A stretch of DNA of 64,000 bases, taken from positions 1-64,000 of the forward strand of contig JBFIEE010000008.1 of assembly GCA_041603535.1 (NCBI GenBank), written 5' to 3'. The translations under genes were made by a program, and so were the position numbers. The stretch is from HB2-32-21 sp041603535 (GTDB lineage: Bacteria > Pseudomonadota > Gammaproteobacteria > Pseudomonadales > Porticoccaceae). Below, piece by piece: positions 53,269-61,987 of the stretch; position 1 is the stretch's first letter, and the number at the start of each line of letters is the position of its first letter. Under the pieces are notes generated by a model. It saw only the letters and a list, made by a program, of their open reading frames with translations. It ran no database searches and was not told where the DNA came from.

Positions 53269-54144
53269 TCAGGAGGAAAACAGTGCGGTCATCTCGCTCA
53301 GGCGGGATTCCCTCAGCTGTTGTTGGTCCCGTGCTATGCGCACGGCAACTTTGCCGAGTTCTTTGTAGGCCGGCAGGTACTGCGGAATCTCCCTGGCGAT
53401 GGCGTCGATATGTTTCGTCAATGTCTGGATGTCGCCTCGTGAAACGGGTCCAGTTAAGGCGTTGACGGAACCATTGTCACGGATATTGAGTAAGGACTGA
53501 TCCATCAATGGTTGTAAGATTCGCTGGGCATCAATCGCGCCCATGCCCGCTTGCACGAGCATGTCCTGGCTGATTTGCTGTAGTGCGACGAGGTAGTTAG
53601 AAGCCACTACTGTAGCGGCGTGATAGACAGCTTTTCCGGCCGCCGAGAGCGGAATGACGCTGCTGCCGATATTGCTGAACAGCTCGCCCAGTCTTAGTGT
53701 GGCAAGTGGATCGCCCTCAATGGTGCAGGCTGTACCGCGATAGCTGGTTAGCGATTGTGCAGGATTGGCGAAGCTGTGCACCGGATGTGCGCTTGCGACC
53801 GCCGCGCCCCTGTTTTTTAGCGGTTCGAGTAAGGTGGAGCTGTGCAAGCCACTGGCATGGAACACAATTGTCTGTGCCCAGTCGTGCCGACAGGCCGCCA
53901 GAGAACAAGCGACTTCGCCGAGCACGTCATCCGGGGTCGCCAGCAGCCATAGTTCGGCAGACCCCATCTCCGCAAGTGACGGACTGCTTTGACCGCCGCC
54001 GCAGAATTTGACGGCAGCGGCACTGTGGGTCGCGTCGCGATTAAAGAAGTCACCAGGCTGTACCAGTTTTTGATCAACAAACAACCTGACCAGTGTGCGC
54101 CCTAGTTTTCCGGAACCGATGACATTGATGTGAGGTAATGGCAT
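53269..54144 (-). CDS. DUF2520-containing Rossmann-fold protein
   Basis: Putative NAD(P)-dependent oxidoreductase-like protein, 291 aa. A Rossmann motif starts it (HINVIGSGKLGRTLVRLF), followed by LLATPDDVLGEVA and HASGLHSSTLLEPL, and the DUF2520 C-terminal helical domain (VYHAATVVASNYLVALQQ, LTGPVSRGDIQTLTKH). The fold resembles ketopantoate or pyrroline carboxylate reductases, but no reaction is established for the family. It lies 25 bp after pdxJ on the same strand. Confidence 0.88.
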   Translation of the reverse strand: MPLPHINVIGSGKLGRTLVRLFVDQKLVQPGDFFNRDATHSAAAVKFCGGGQSSPSLAEMGSAELWLLATPDDVLGEVACSLAACRHDWAQTIVFHASGLHSSTLLEPLKNRGAAVASAHPVHSFANPAQSLTSYRGTACTIEGDPLATLRLGELFSNIGSSVIPLSAAGKAVYHAATVVASNYLVALQQISQDMLVQAGMGAIDAQRILQPLMDQSLLNIRDNGSVNALTGPVSRGDIQTLTKHIDAIAREIPQYLPAYKELGKVAVRIARDQQQLRESRLSEMTALFSS

Positions 54145-54169
54145 GGGTCTGGTTAGTGTTTCGCGAGTG

Positions 54170-54931
54170 CTAACCCGCTATTCGCTTTAACAGCATTTTA
54201 TAGGCCTGCACAGCGCTGTGCAGGCCTATGTCGATAGCGTCAATGATCAGGGCATGACCAATTGAGACTTCCAGCAACCCGGGCACAGTTGCAAATGTCG
54301 CCAGATTCTCGAGATTAAGATCATGGCCAGCGTTGACGCCCAGGTCAACCTCTGTGGCATAGCGTGCTGCCGCGCGGTAACGATCAAAGACCTGGTCGCG
54401 CAGCTGTGGGTCTGACCGCGCAGCTGCGTAGGGGCCGGTGTATAGCTCGATGCGATCTACACCGAGTTGCCGGGCTAGTTCTATCTGTGAAATATCCGCA
54501 TCCATAAAAAGACTGACCCGCGTGCCCAGGTACTGTAGACGAGCGACAATTGGTGCCAGTTGGTCGGCGGTTTTGGTGAGATCGAAACCGTGGTCCGAGG
54601 TCAGTTGATTATTGGTATCGGGTACCAGTGTGCATTGTTGGGGTTGTGTTTGTTCAACCAGGGGTAGTAAGCCAGGGTAATTGCCCCGCGGTGCGGCGAA
54701 GGGGTTGCCTTCGATATTGAATTCTATGCCCGCAAATTGGTGGGTGAGCTGCGCCAGTTGGACAACGTCACCTGGCCTTATGTGGCGCTGATCGGGGCGA
54801 GGGTGCACCGTAATGCCATCGGCGCCCGCCTCAATGCAGCGCCGCGCGTGGCTGGCGAGATCCGGATTATTCCCCGCCCGGGAATTGCGGATCAGGGCAA
54901 TTTTGTTGACGTTGACGCTGAGTGCGATCAT
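54170..54931 (-). CDS. pdxJ: Pyridoxine 5'-phosphate synthase
   Basis: Last enzyme of de novo vitamin B6 synthesis, 253 aa. It condenses 3-amino-2-oxopropyl phosphate with deoxyxylulose 5-phosphate. Family motifs are LSVNVNKIALIRNSRAG, ITVHPRPDQRHI, FNIEGNP, VSLFMDADISQI, ELYTGPYA, VNAGHDLNLENL and EVSIGHALI. It sits between the SH3 membrane protein and DUF2520 genes. Confidence 0.96.
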   Translation of the reverse strand: MIALSVNVNKIALIRNSRAGNNPDLASHARRCIEAGADGITVHPRPDQRHIRPGDVVQLAQLTHQFAGIEFNIEGNPFAAPRGNYPGLLPLVEQTQPQQCTLVPDTNNQLTSDHGFDLTKTADQLAPIVARLQYLGTRVSLFMDADISQIELARQLGVDRIELYTGPYAAARSDPQLRDQVFDRYRAAARYATEVDLGVNAGHDLNLENLATFATVPGLLEVSIGHALIIDAIDIGLHSAVQAYKMLLKRIAG

Positions 54932-54975
54932 CCGTTTTGTTCCTCAGCGCAGCGTAGCGATGCCCAGGTTGATCG

Positions 54976-55638
54976 TCAGGCCCATTCGGAATAGCCACGG
55001 CTCCGACGTCGCATGCGGGGCAACAGGATGGCAAGCAATGCCCCCATCACCACTGCGAGCGCGCCGTAGAAAAACCACTTCTGGGCATTGTTGTCGGTCA
55101 GGCGCTCGGTGGTTGCGGTTAAAACATCTATCTCGTTTTGCAGCATTTTATTTTGTTTGATGAGTTCCTGGTTTTGCGCATGCAAGGTCAATGTGTCAGT
55201 GGAAATCTCCCGTATTTCTGCCAGCTCTGCGGCCATTGCGTTGTTGTCTTCCTGCAGGGCGACGAGTTCATCCTGCAGCAGATTGAGTTCTGTTTCGGAC
55301 TCCTCGAGACTGCTCCCAATACGCGCGTCTCGAGTTTTGATAGCTTCGTGGCGTTTCCGTAGCTCGGCGAGCTGCGTACGAGCTATGGGCTCGTCGACCA
55401 GATACTGACTTTCCATCCAGCCTTCAAGGCCGCCCGGCGTGGAGACATGGCTCCAGCCGTCCGCTGTTTCGATAACGGTTAGTTTCAGGCCTGATTTGAG
55501 GCCGTTATGCAAAATAGCGCAGTTGCCGCAGGGGCTTTTACGTAGCGGCACGCGCAGTTCGTCGTTGATGTAGCGTATTGTCGCCAGTGCAGGGCCTGCG
55601 GTCACTAGCAGTATTAACAGGTAGACAAGTCTGTACAT
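54976..55638 (-). CDS. SH3-domain, coiled-coil membrane protein (TIGR04211/YgiM-like)
   Basis: Envelope protein, 220 aa. A signal peptide (YLLILLVTAGPALA) precedes a bacterial SH3 domain (about residues 20-85; LRVPLRKSPCGNC, DGWSHVSTPGGLEGWM). A coiled coil (about 95-180) and a C-terminal membrane helix with basic tail (FYGALAVVMGALLAILLP) follow. The ATG at 55638 starts a proper signal peptide; longer versions run into a repeat. pdxJ follows after 44 bp. Confidence 0.88.
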   Translation of the reverse strand: MYRLVYLLILLVTAGPALATIRYINDELRVPLRKSPCGNCAILHNGLKSGLKLTVIETADGWSHVSTPGGLEGWMESQYLVDEPIARTQLAELRKRHEAIKTRDARIGSSLEESETELNLLQDELVALQEDNNAMAAELAEIREISTDTLTLHAQNQELIKQNKMLQNEIDVLTATTERLTDNNAQKWFFYGALAVVMGALLAILLPRMRRRSRGYSEWA

Positions 55639-55699
55639 ATTTCCTGGCCTTGAGTTCCGTTGCATTGGTTTCAGTGGTGTTGCGAGTTCGGTCGTGCGG

Positions 55700-55744
55700 G
55701 GTTTGGCCGAGCCGGGTTTAGCCGAGCCGGGTTCAGCCAAGCTG
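55700..55744. repeat. Tandem repeat, 15-bp unit, 3 copies (a fourth degenerate)
   Basis: Units ggtttggccgagccg, ggtttagccgagccg and ggttcagccaagctg start at 55700, 55715 and 55730; 55685-55699 looks like an older copy. It lies upstream of the SH3 protein gene. Confidence 0.9.
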
Positions 55745-55843
55745 AGTCTGGCGCCTTAAGACGGAGAGCTGCCGCGTTAAATCGTGTCACGCAGGCACGT
55801 GTCACACAGGCCATGGAAATAGTATTGGTTTGAGTCAAATCCA

Positions 55844-56143
55844 TTACGGCAATACCTTTTTGAACGGCTTGACGGTGACCGATGCGTAGACGCCTGCGGC
55901 GAGATAAGGATCGGCATCGGCCCATGTCCGGGCCTCATCCTCACAGGCAAATTCGGCAATAATAATGCTGCCGGTAAAGCCCGCTGCGCCGGGATCACTT
56001 GCCGCGATAGCCGGGTTGGGGCCGGCAACCAATAACCGCCCAGCTTGCTGCAGGGCTTCCAGGCGCGCCAGGTGCGCTGGCCGAGCCCCTTGCCGTAACG
56101 GCAGGCTGTTGCCAATGTCTTCGCATACAATACTGAACCACAT
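55844..56143 (-). CDS. YciI-family protein
   Basis: Small ferredoxin-like-fold protein, 99 aa. It contains GARPAHLARLEALQQAGRLL, DEARTWADADPYLAAGVYAS and the family's conserved Asp/His pattern. The family has no settled function. Its ATG overlaps the stop of the VC0807-like gene by one base, suggesting coupled translation. Confidence 0.9.
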   Translation of the reverse strand: MWFSIVCEDIGNSLPLRQGARPAHLARLEALQQAGRLLVAGPNPAIAASDPGAAGFTGSIIIAEFACEDEARTWADADPYLAAGVYASVTVKPFKKVLP

Positions 56144-56889
56144 CAGTGATCGTCCTTCCCGTGGTGTCTAATGATCGATTCAAACGGCATGCCGGTTAGC
56201 CGGGTGATGCCACGAAACAGATAAATCATGGCGATTACCATGACCGCCATAGCAGGCAGGGCAATGACTGGAAAGCTGAGCGCGGTCATCTTACCGAGTT
56301 GGGTATTGTACTCCACACTGCCAGGCTGACTGGTAACGATGAACGTCGCCAGTAAGTAATTTAACAGTGACGAAAGAAAAAACGAACCGGCAATAATCCA
56401 TGAAGCGGTGATCAGTCGTTTGTCGAACGCCTGCGTACTGTCATTTTCAATTAGTGCGGTCTTAACTTTTTCGGTCTCCACCACAGTGTCGTTAAACAGC
56501 AGGGTGCGCACCAGGGGGTAGCGCGTTTTCAGTGATAGCAGCGTTGCCAGGCCGAAGATGGCTGGCACCGCGGCTTCCTTGATGGCCAGAAATTGGGGGT
56601 CGAGGCCCAGTAAGCTGATACCCCCAGTGAGAAAAACGCTAAATACGCCAAGCCCGGAGAAAAAGTTGATTTTGCGCCGCTGGTGGAAGTCTCGTAGCCC
56701 GTAGCTGATGGGAAATAACAGGGCTACGACGATAGCCCAGGTGGTGCCAAGGTACTGTGCATCACTCAGCTTTACCAGGATCAGGGTTGGCACGACAACA
56801 TTAAAAGCCAGATTGACGAGCATATTCTCCCGGGGTGGTGGCTGTTCAGGGGTTGCGCTATCTGTCATTGCTTTATCTGCTGGATTCAT
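56143..56889 (-). CDS. VC0807-family inner-membrane protein
   Basis: Membrane protein, about 248 aa, with about six membrane segments. Its NLAFNVVVPTLILVKLS start, INFFSGLGVFSVFLTGGISLL and late TALSFPVIALPAMAVM match the uncharacterised VC0807 family. The ATG at 56889 and one at 56868 are both possible; the frame runs back to 57156, but that part is not family-like. It is divergent from the yciO-like gene. Confidence 0.8.
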   Translation of the reverse strand: MNPADKAMTDSATPEQPPPRENMLVNLAFNVVVPTLILVKLSDAQYLGTTWAIVVALLFPISYGLRDFHQRRKINFFSGLGVFSVFLTGGISLLGLDPQFLAIKEAAVPAIFGLATLLSLKTRYPLVRTLLFNDTVVETEKVKTALIENDSTQAFDKRLITASWIIAGSFFLSSLLNYLLATFIVTSQPGSVEYNTQLGKMTALSFPVIALPAMAVMVIAMIYLFRGITRLTGMPFESIIRHHGKDDH

Positions 56890-57132
56890 GAGCAGTGATT
56901 TTACCGGTTCCGTCTCGCTTTGGCACGGGTCCTCGCTTCCGGCCAATCGGCTGTGGATAAAGGATGAAAATTCATCCCTATGAATCGGCTTAATGTGCCT
57001 GTCGCGATGTGCCTGTCGCGGAATTTTGTATTTGGCTTGTCCCGTTTGGATCTGGCGTTGTGTCCGGCTATCGTGTTTTGGTGGTGAACGGACTATAGTC
57101 TGCAGCCTTATTTTGACCCCGTCAGGCTTCCT

Positions 57133-57756
57133 ATGGCGCAAATGCTTTACATCCACCCTGACAATCCCCAGGGGCGGTTAATTGAACAGGCTGTGGCGAT
57201 TATCCGGGCGGGTGGGGTACTGGTTTATCCGACTGATTCGGCCTACGCGATTGGTTGTCATCTTGGCGATAAAGCGGCCCTGGACAGAATTCGCCAAATC
57301 AGACAACTGGATAAGCACCACAATTTTACTCTGGTGTGCCGGGATCTTTCCGAACTGGCGATTTACGCCAAGGTAAACAATCAGGTATTTCGTCGATTGA
57401 AGGCCAATACACCCGGGGCCTATACCTTTATCCTGGAAGCGACTTCTGAAGTACCGCGGCGGCTGATGCACCCCAAACGCAAGACCATCGGCCTTCGCGT
57501 ACCGGCCAACCCCATAGCCCAGGCCCTACTGGCCGCGCTGGGTGAGCCGCTGATGAGTAGTACGTTGATCATGCCTGGTGCCGAGTACCCATTGACTGAT
57601 CCCGATGACATCCGCGATATGCTCGACCGGCACGTCGATCTTATCGTCGATGGAGGTTACTGTGGGCTTGAAGCGACAACCGTGATTGATCTCACCAACG
57701 AGAGCCCGGTTGTGCTGCGCCGCGGCATGGGTGATGTTGCGGCTTTTGATCTATAA
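57133..57756 (+). CDS. Sua5/YciO/YrdC-family protein (YciO-like)
   Basis: Member of the threonylcarbamoyl-AMP synthase superfamily, 207 aa. It has VYPTDSAYAIGCH, RIRQIRQLDKHHNFTLVCRD, PGAYTFILEAT and RKTIGLRVPANPIAQALL, giving YciO-like length and order. TsaC/Sua5 makes the threonylcarbamoyl adduct for tRNA t6A; the YciO branch is less well characterised. scpA follows after 127 bp. Confidence 0.9.
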   Translation: MAQMLYIHPDNPQGRLIEQAVAIIRAGGVLVYPTDSAYAIGCHLGDKAALDRIRQIRQLDKHHNFTLVCRDLSELAIYAKVNNQVFRRLKANTPGAYTFILEATSEVPRRLMHPKRKTIGLRVPANPIAQALLAALGEPLMSSTLIMPGAEYPLTDPDDIRDMLDRHVDLIVDGGYCGLEATTVIDLTNESPVVLRRGMGDVAAFDL

Positions 57757-57883
57757 GACTAGCGCTGAGCAGGGCAAGATTGCATTTTGGCTGAATCGGG
57801 GCCGTATTTAGGCGCAACAAGACTCCGTTTAGCGACACCGTTTCAGTATAATGCCGGTCACGACAACGTGATCGAGACCCCCA

Positions 57884-58744
57884 GTGACCGCAGAGACTGT
57901 AGGAGAAAATGCCAGCCTGGCAGCGCCGCCGCAGTTAACCAGCGGTCATTCATCTGGCCCTGCACAGGGTGAAATGCCGTTTGTCATTGTGCATGGCAAA
58001 CAACTGACAGAGTTACCCAAAGATCTTTATATTCCGCCTGAAGCACTTGAGGTTATCCTCGAAGCATTCGAGGGTCCACTCGACCTACTTTTGTACCTGA
58101 TAAAAAGACAGAATCTCGACATTCTGGAAATTAACGTCGCTGAAATCACCCACCAGTACATGGCTTATATCAACATGATGAAAGCCATGCGCTGGGATCT
58201 CGCCGCCGAGTATCTGTTGATGGCTGCTATGCTGGCTGAAATTAAATCGCGCATGCTGCTGCCCCGGCAGGAAGAGCATGCGGAGGCCGAAGATGACCCA
58301 CGAGCCGAGCTTATCCGCCGCCTTCAGGAGTATGAGCGTTTTAAACAGGCCGCCGAAGATATCGATGGATTGCCGCGCGTTGGCCGCGATGTTTTTGTCG
58401 CCCAGGTTAAGCCGCCAGAGCGGGGTCGAGAACGCGCTTACCCTGAAGTGACCATTCAGGAGCTGTTGGTTGCGCTGGCCGCCACCCTGCAGCGAGCGAC
58501 ACTGCTTGGTAGTCACCATATTTCTTTTGAAGTGTTATCGACGAGAGAGCGCATGAGTCAAATACTACATCGCTTGCAGGGGGCGAAATTTTTACCGTTT
58601 TTGGAGTTATTTACCGTGGCAGAGGGGCGCAACGGTGTTGTTGTGACTTTTCTGGCATTGCTCGAACTGGTCAAAGAAACGTTGGTGGAAATCGTCCAGG
58701 GCGAATTCCTGGGGGCGATTCACGTCAAGGCGAGAACCCACTGA
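57884..58744 (+). CDS. scpA: Segregation and condensation protein A
   Basis: Kleisin subunit of the SMC condensin, 286 aa, bridging the SMC heads. It has EAFEGPLDLLLYLIKRQNLDI, EYLLMAAMLAEIKSRMLLP, and the C-terminal winged-helix region ending FLALLELVKE. The start is GTG at 57884; an ATG at 57974 would drop 30 residues before the conserved part. The stop overlaps the scpB start. Confidence 0.95.
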   Translation: MTAETVGENASLAAPPQLTSGHSSGPAQGEMPFVIVHGKQLTELPKDLYIPPEALEVILEAFEGPLDLLLYLIKRQNLDILEINVAEITHQYMAYINMMKAMRWDLAAEYLLMAAMLAEIKSRMLLPRQEEHAEAEDDPRAELIRRLQEYERFKQAAEDIDGLPRVGRDVFVAQVKPPERGRERAYPEVTIQELLVALAATLQRATLLGSHHISFEVLSTRERMSQILHRLQGAKFLPFLELFTVAEGRNGVVVTFLALLELVKETLVEIVQGEFLGAIHVKARTH

Positions 58745-59532
58745 TGCAGGGAGTTCAATTAAGAAATATCATCGAAGCTGCCCTGCTGGCGGCGGGGCAG
58801 ACGCTGGATGTAAGCGCTCTCGAAAAATTGTTTGATGAGACGGAGCGCCCGGATCGGGATGTACTTCAGGCCGCCCTGGAGGATATAGAAGCGGACTGCA
58901 AGGGGCGGGGGTTTGAGCTGAAACGCACTGCCAGTGGCTATCGATTGCAGATTCGGGAAGAGTTCGCGCCCTGGATTAACCGTCTCTGGGAAGAAAAACC
59001 GAAGAAATACTCGCGCGCCTTGCTGGAGACATTGGCCCTGATCGCCTACCGACAACCCCTGACCCGAGGTGATATTGAGCAGGTGCGTGGTGTTGCCGTG
59101 AGTTCCGATACGATCCGTGCTCTTCAGGATCGGGAATGGGTGCGTTCTGTTGGGCACCGCGATGTGCCGGGTCGGCCAGCGCTCTACGCCACCACAAAAA
59201 AATTCCTCGACGATTTTAATCTGGCCAGCCTGAACGACTTGCCACCCCTTAGTGAAATTCGCGACATGGATGTATTCAACGAAGAGTTTGGTTTCGATAA
59301 TCCACAACCGTCCACAAGTAATGCGCCCAGCACCGTCGTCGCGGAAGACGGTGAAACTTTAGACGAAACGGGTGATTTAGATCTGGGAGCTGACCCGGAG
59401 GTGCAGGCCATCCCTGGCGACAGCGAGTCGGAAGATGATCTTGATGACGCAGTGTCAAATAACGATACTTCCACCAATGACGATACTTTAATGAATGGCA
59501 ATACACCTGCAAGGACACCGACAGCACCGTGA
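58744..59532 (+). CDS. scpB: Segregation and condensation protein B
   Basis: Winged-helix partner of ScpA and SMC, 262 aa. It has LRNIIEAALLAAGQTL, ETLALIAYRQPLTRGDIEQVRGV and VGHRDVPGRPALYATT. The last 75 residues are acidic and low in complexity (Asp, Glu, Asn, Thr), absent from shorter relatives. The ATG overlaps scpA, and the stop overlaps rluB. Confidence 0.95.
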   Translation: MQGVQLRNIIEAALLAAGQTLDVSALEKLFDETERPDRDVLQAALEDIEADCKGRGFELKRTASGYRLQIREEFAPWINRLWEEKPKKYSRALLETLALIAYRQPLTRGDIEQVRGVAVSSDTIRALQDREWVRSVGHRDVPGRPALYATTKKFLDDFNLASLNDLPPLSEIRDMDVFNEEFGFDNPQPSTSNAPSTVVAEDGETLDETGDLDLGADPEVQAIPGDSESEDDLDDAVSNNDTSTNDDTLMNGNTPARTPTAP

Positions 59533-60359
59533 CTGAAAAAATTCACAAAGTACTCGCTCAGGCTGGTCTGGGGTCGCGCCGGGAGATTGAAAAGTGGGTC
59601 GCCAGTGGGCGGGTTTCGGTCAATGGCACCGTGGCGACGACGGGTGATCGTGTGGCCTGGGATGATCAGATCGCTGTCGACGGTAAACGAGTTAAGACAA
59701 ATAATCGTGATGAACGTCTTCGGGTGCTGATCTATAACAAGCCAGTTGGTGAAATTTGTACACGTCGCGATCCGAAGGGTCGTCGCACGGTATTTGACTC
59801 TTTGCCGTCGATCAGCAATGGCCGTTGGGTAGCTATTGGACGACTGGATATCAATACCAGTGGCTTATTGCTGTTTAGTAATCACGGAGAACTGGCCAAT
59901 CGCCTGATGCACCCGTCCAATCAGATTGAGCGAGAGTATATTGCTCGCGTGCGCGGTGTGGTTGACGATGCCATGCTGGGGCGCCTGCAGGAAGGTGTGC
60001 TACTCGATGATGGCATTGCGCGGTTTAGCAAAATTGGTGTGGGTGCGCGTTCCGGTACCCACCAGTGGTTCTCGGTGGTGTTGACCGAGGGCCGGCAGCG
60101 CGAGGTACGCCGTTTGTGGGAGTCCCAGGGGGTAGAGGTGAGCCGCCTGAAGCGCGCGAAATATGGCACTGTGGAAATGCCTTCCTATGTAATGCCTGGG
60201 CAGTGGCTTGATCTTGCGCCAACAGAAATCGCGGTACTTGGCAAACTGGTGGGTCTGAAATTGAAGCAGGCGCCCCTGACGCCGGACGAGCGTAAGGAGC
60301 GCGAGCGTCAATTACATCGCTTGAAGGCGCGGGGTGGGGCGGCGAGCCGCCGAGTCTAG
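59529..60359 (+). CDS. rluB: 23S rRNA pseudouridine synthase B
   Basis: Makes pseudouridine 2605 in 23S rRNA, 276 aa. An N-terminal S4 RNA-binding domain (KVLAQAGLGSRREIEKWV) is followed by the RsuA-type catalytic domain; the catalytic Asp is in IGRLDINTSGLLLFSNHGE. The GTG start overlaps the scpB stop by 4 bp. The basic C-terminal tail is typical of the family. Confidence 0.95.
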   Translation: MTEKIHKVLAQAGLGSRREIEKWVASGRVSVNGTVATTGDRVAWDDQIAVDGKRVKTNNRDERLRVLIYNKPVGEICTRRDPKGRRTVFDSLPSISNGRWVAIGRLDINTSGLLLFSNHGELANRLMHPSNQIEREYIARVRGVVDDAMLGRLQEGVLLDDGIARFSKIGVGARSGTHQWFSVVLTEGRQREVRRLWESQGVEVSRLKRAKYGTVEMPSYVMPGQWLDLAPTEIAVLGKLVGLKLKQAPLTPDERKERERQLHRLKARGGAASRRV

Positions 60360-60393
60360 ATTGTGATGAATCTGGTCTTTCTCGGGCTTAGCC

Positions 60394-60445
60394 TGTCACG
60401 GACCTGGCCTGTTTTGACTGGGTTGGTGACATTGCATTCTTTTTT
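60394..60445 (+). terminator. Rho-independent terminator for scpA-scpB-rluB
   Basis: TGTCAC pairs with GTGACA, and the stem continues inward (ACCTGG with CTGGGT, including wobble pairs) after a 2-base internal loop. A run of six T lies at 60440-60445. Confidence 0.5.
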
Positions 60446-60460
60446 GTCAGGTGTCTGGTC

Positions 60461-61216
60461 CTATTGGGCATCGACGGACTGACCGTTAGTGCCTTTACTG
60501 TCCGGTCCCATCAAATAGAGGTACGCGGGCATGATTTGCTCCGCGCTTTTCAGCGTTGACGGATTTTCCGCCGGGTAGGCGACAGCGCGCATGGCTGTGC
60601 GTGTGGCACCGGGATTGATACAGTTCACCCGGATATTGCTGACATCTTCAAGTTCGTTGCTGAGTACCTGGGACAGTCCTTCAATAGCAAATTTCGACAC
60701 GGCGTAGGCACCCCAGAACGCGCGGCCATGACGACCGACACCGGACGACGTGAAGAGAATGGATGCGTCAGGAGAAGCCTTTAATGACGGCAGTGTGGCT
60801 TTGGTGAGCAGGAACGCCGCAGTGACGTTGACCTGCATTACCTGCTGCCAAATTGCCTGCTGGTAATTGCCAATGGATGTGCGTTGGCCGAGTAAGCCAG
60901 CGTTATGAAGCAGTCCGTCTAGTTGACCGAACTGATTTTCGATGGCGTCAGCCATGTGCTGATAATCGGCTTCCACGGCGGTTTCCATGCAAAGCGGAAA
61001 AATTACGGGTTCAGGGCCGCCCTGTTGCCTTATGTCATCGTAGACCTGTTCCAGTTTGGCGACGGTCCTGCCCAATAAAATAACCGTGGCGCCCCTGTCT
61101 GCAAAGGCTTTTGCAGCCGCCTTGCCGATGCCATCCCCAGCGCCAGTGACAAGGATAATCCTGTCTTTAAGCAGGTGGGGCGGTGCAGTATAGTTTTTCG
61201 GCGTGATATCAGTCAT
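60461..61216 (-). CDS. YciK-like short-chain dehydrogenase/reductase
   Basis: NAD(P)-dependent SDR, 251 aa. It has the TGAGDGIG cofactor motif, LLHNAG, and the catalytic YAVSK (Tyr/Lys). The C-terminus SVDAQ and the start TPKNYTAPPHLLKDR match YciK. The substrate is unknown. The ATG at 61216 was preferred to the ones upstream. It follows mupP on the same strand, as in pseudomonads. Confidence 0.92.
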   Translation of the reverse strand: MTDITPKNYTAPPHLLKDRIILVTGAGDGIGKAAAKAFADRGATVILLGRTVAKLEQVYDDIRQQGGPEPVIFPLCMETAVEADYQHMADAIENQFGQLDGLLHNAGLLGQRTSIGNYQQAIWQQVMQVNVTAAFLLTKATLPSLKASPDASILFTSSGVGRHGRAFWGAYAVSKFAIEGLSQVLSNELEDVSNIRVNCINPGATRTAMRAVAYPAENPSTLKSAEQIMPAYLYLMGPDSKGTNGQSVDAQ

Positions 61217-61327
61217 TGGCATCTTCAGTAGCATGTGGAGTGAACGAGGTACGCGGTGATTAGCCGGTGCGACGTCTGGTAACGGGGTTTATTGCTGACG
61301 GATCTGACGTTCCTCAGGCTGCCTCGG

Positions 61328-61987
61328 CTAAAACAGAATGTGCTGGAGTTCATCGGCGTTGGCAACGACATGGTGGGCGCCCCAGGTGTCCGGGTGGTCC
61401 TCCTCTATATAACCGTAGGCAGCGGCAACCGTGATGACTCCAGCGCTGCGTCCTGCTTCGATGTCGCGGCGGTGGTCGCCAACAAACATGGTTTGTTGTG
61501 GTGTCACTGCCAGCTCCTGGCAGGCCAGCAGTACCGCCTCCGGGTGGGGTTTTGTGTTCGTGACGTGATCGGGGCAGATAACGGTGCCTGGTGCGGGTTG
61601 CAAATTTAACGCTGCCAGAATGGGTGTGGTATAGCGACTCGGTTTGTTGGTGACTATACCCCACGGCATACCCTGCTCACCCAGGCGGGTTAACAGAGCC
61701 TGGATGCCGGGAAAGGGCCGGGTTTGTCGGCATAAATTTTGTAGATATAGCTCAAGAAATTCGCCGCGGATGGTTTCAAATTCGCTGTCCTGTTCGGTGC
61801 AATTGAAGGCGTAAGCGACCAGACCTGCCGAACCGTTACTGATCAGGGCGCGAATGGCGGCTTCAGATAGCGCGGGCCGATTTTTTTTTGCCAGTAATTG
61901 ATTCATTGCTACCGCAAAATCGGGGGCAGTATCGAGCAGTGTGCCGTCCAGATCAAACAATACAGCCCGACAGCTTGTGGACCGCAT
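61328..61987 (-). CDS. mupP: HAD phosphatase, probable N-acetylmuramic acid 6-phosphate phosphatase
   Basis: Haloacid dehalogenase-fold phosphatase, 219 aa, with DLDGTLLDTAPDF (nucleophile and acid Asp), TNKPSRYT and VGDHRRDIEAGRSAG. By sequence alone it could be a phosphoglycolate phosphatase, but its place between ubiG and the yciK-like gene is that of mupP in pseudomonads, where it removes phosphate in the peptidoglycan-recycling route that bypasses de novo UDP-MurNAc. Its ATG overlaps the ubiG stop. Confidence 0.85.
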   Translation of the reverse strand: MRSTSCRAVLFDLDGTLLDTAPDFAVAMNQLLAKKNRPALSEAAIRALISNGSAGLVAYAFNCTEQDSEFETIRGEFLELYLQNLCRQTRPFPGIQALLTRLGEQGMPWGIVTNKPSRYTTPILAALNLQPAPGTVICPDHVTNTKPHPEAVLLACQELAVTPQQTMFVGDHRRDIEAGRSAGVITVAAAYGYIEEDHPDTWGAHHVVANADELQHILF

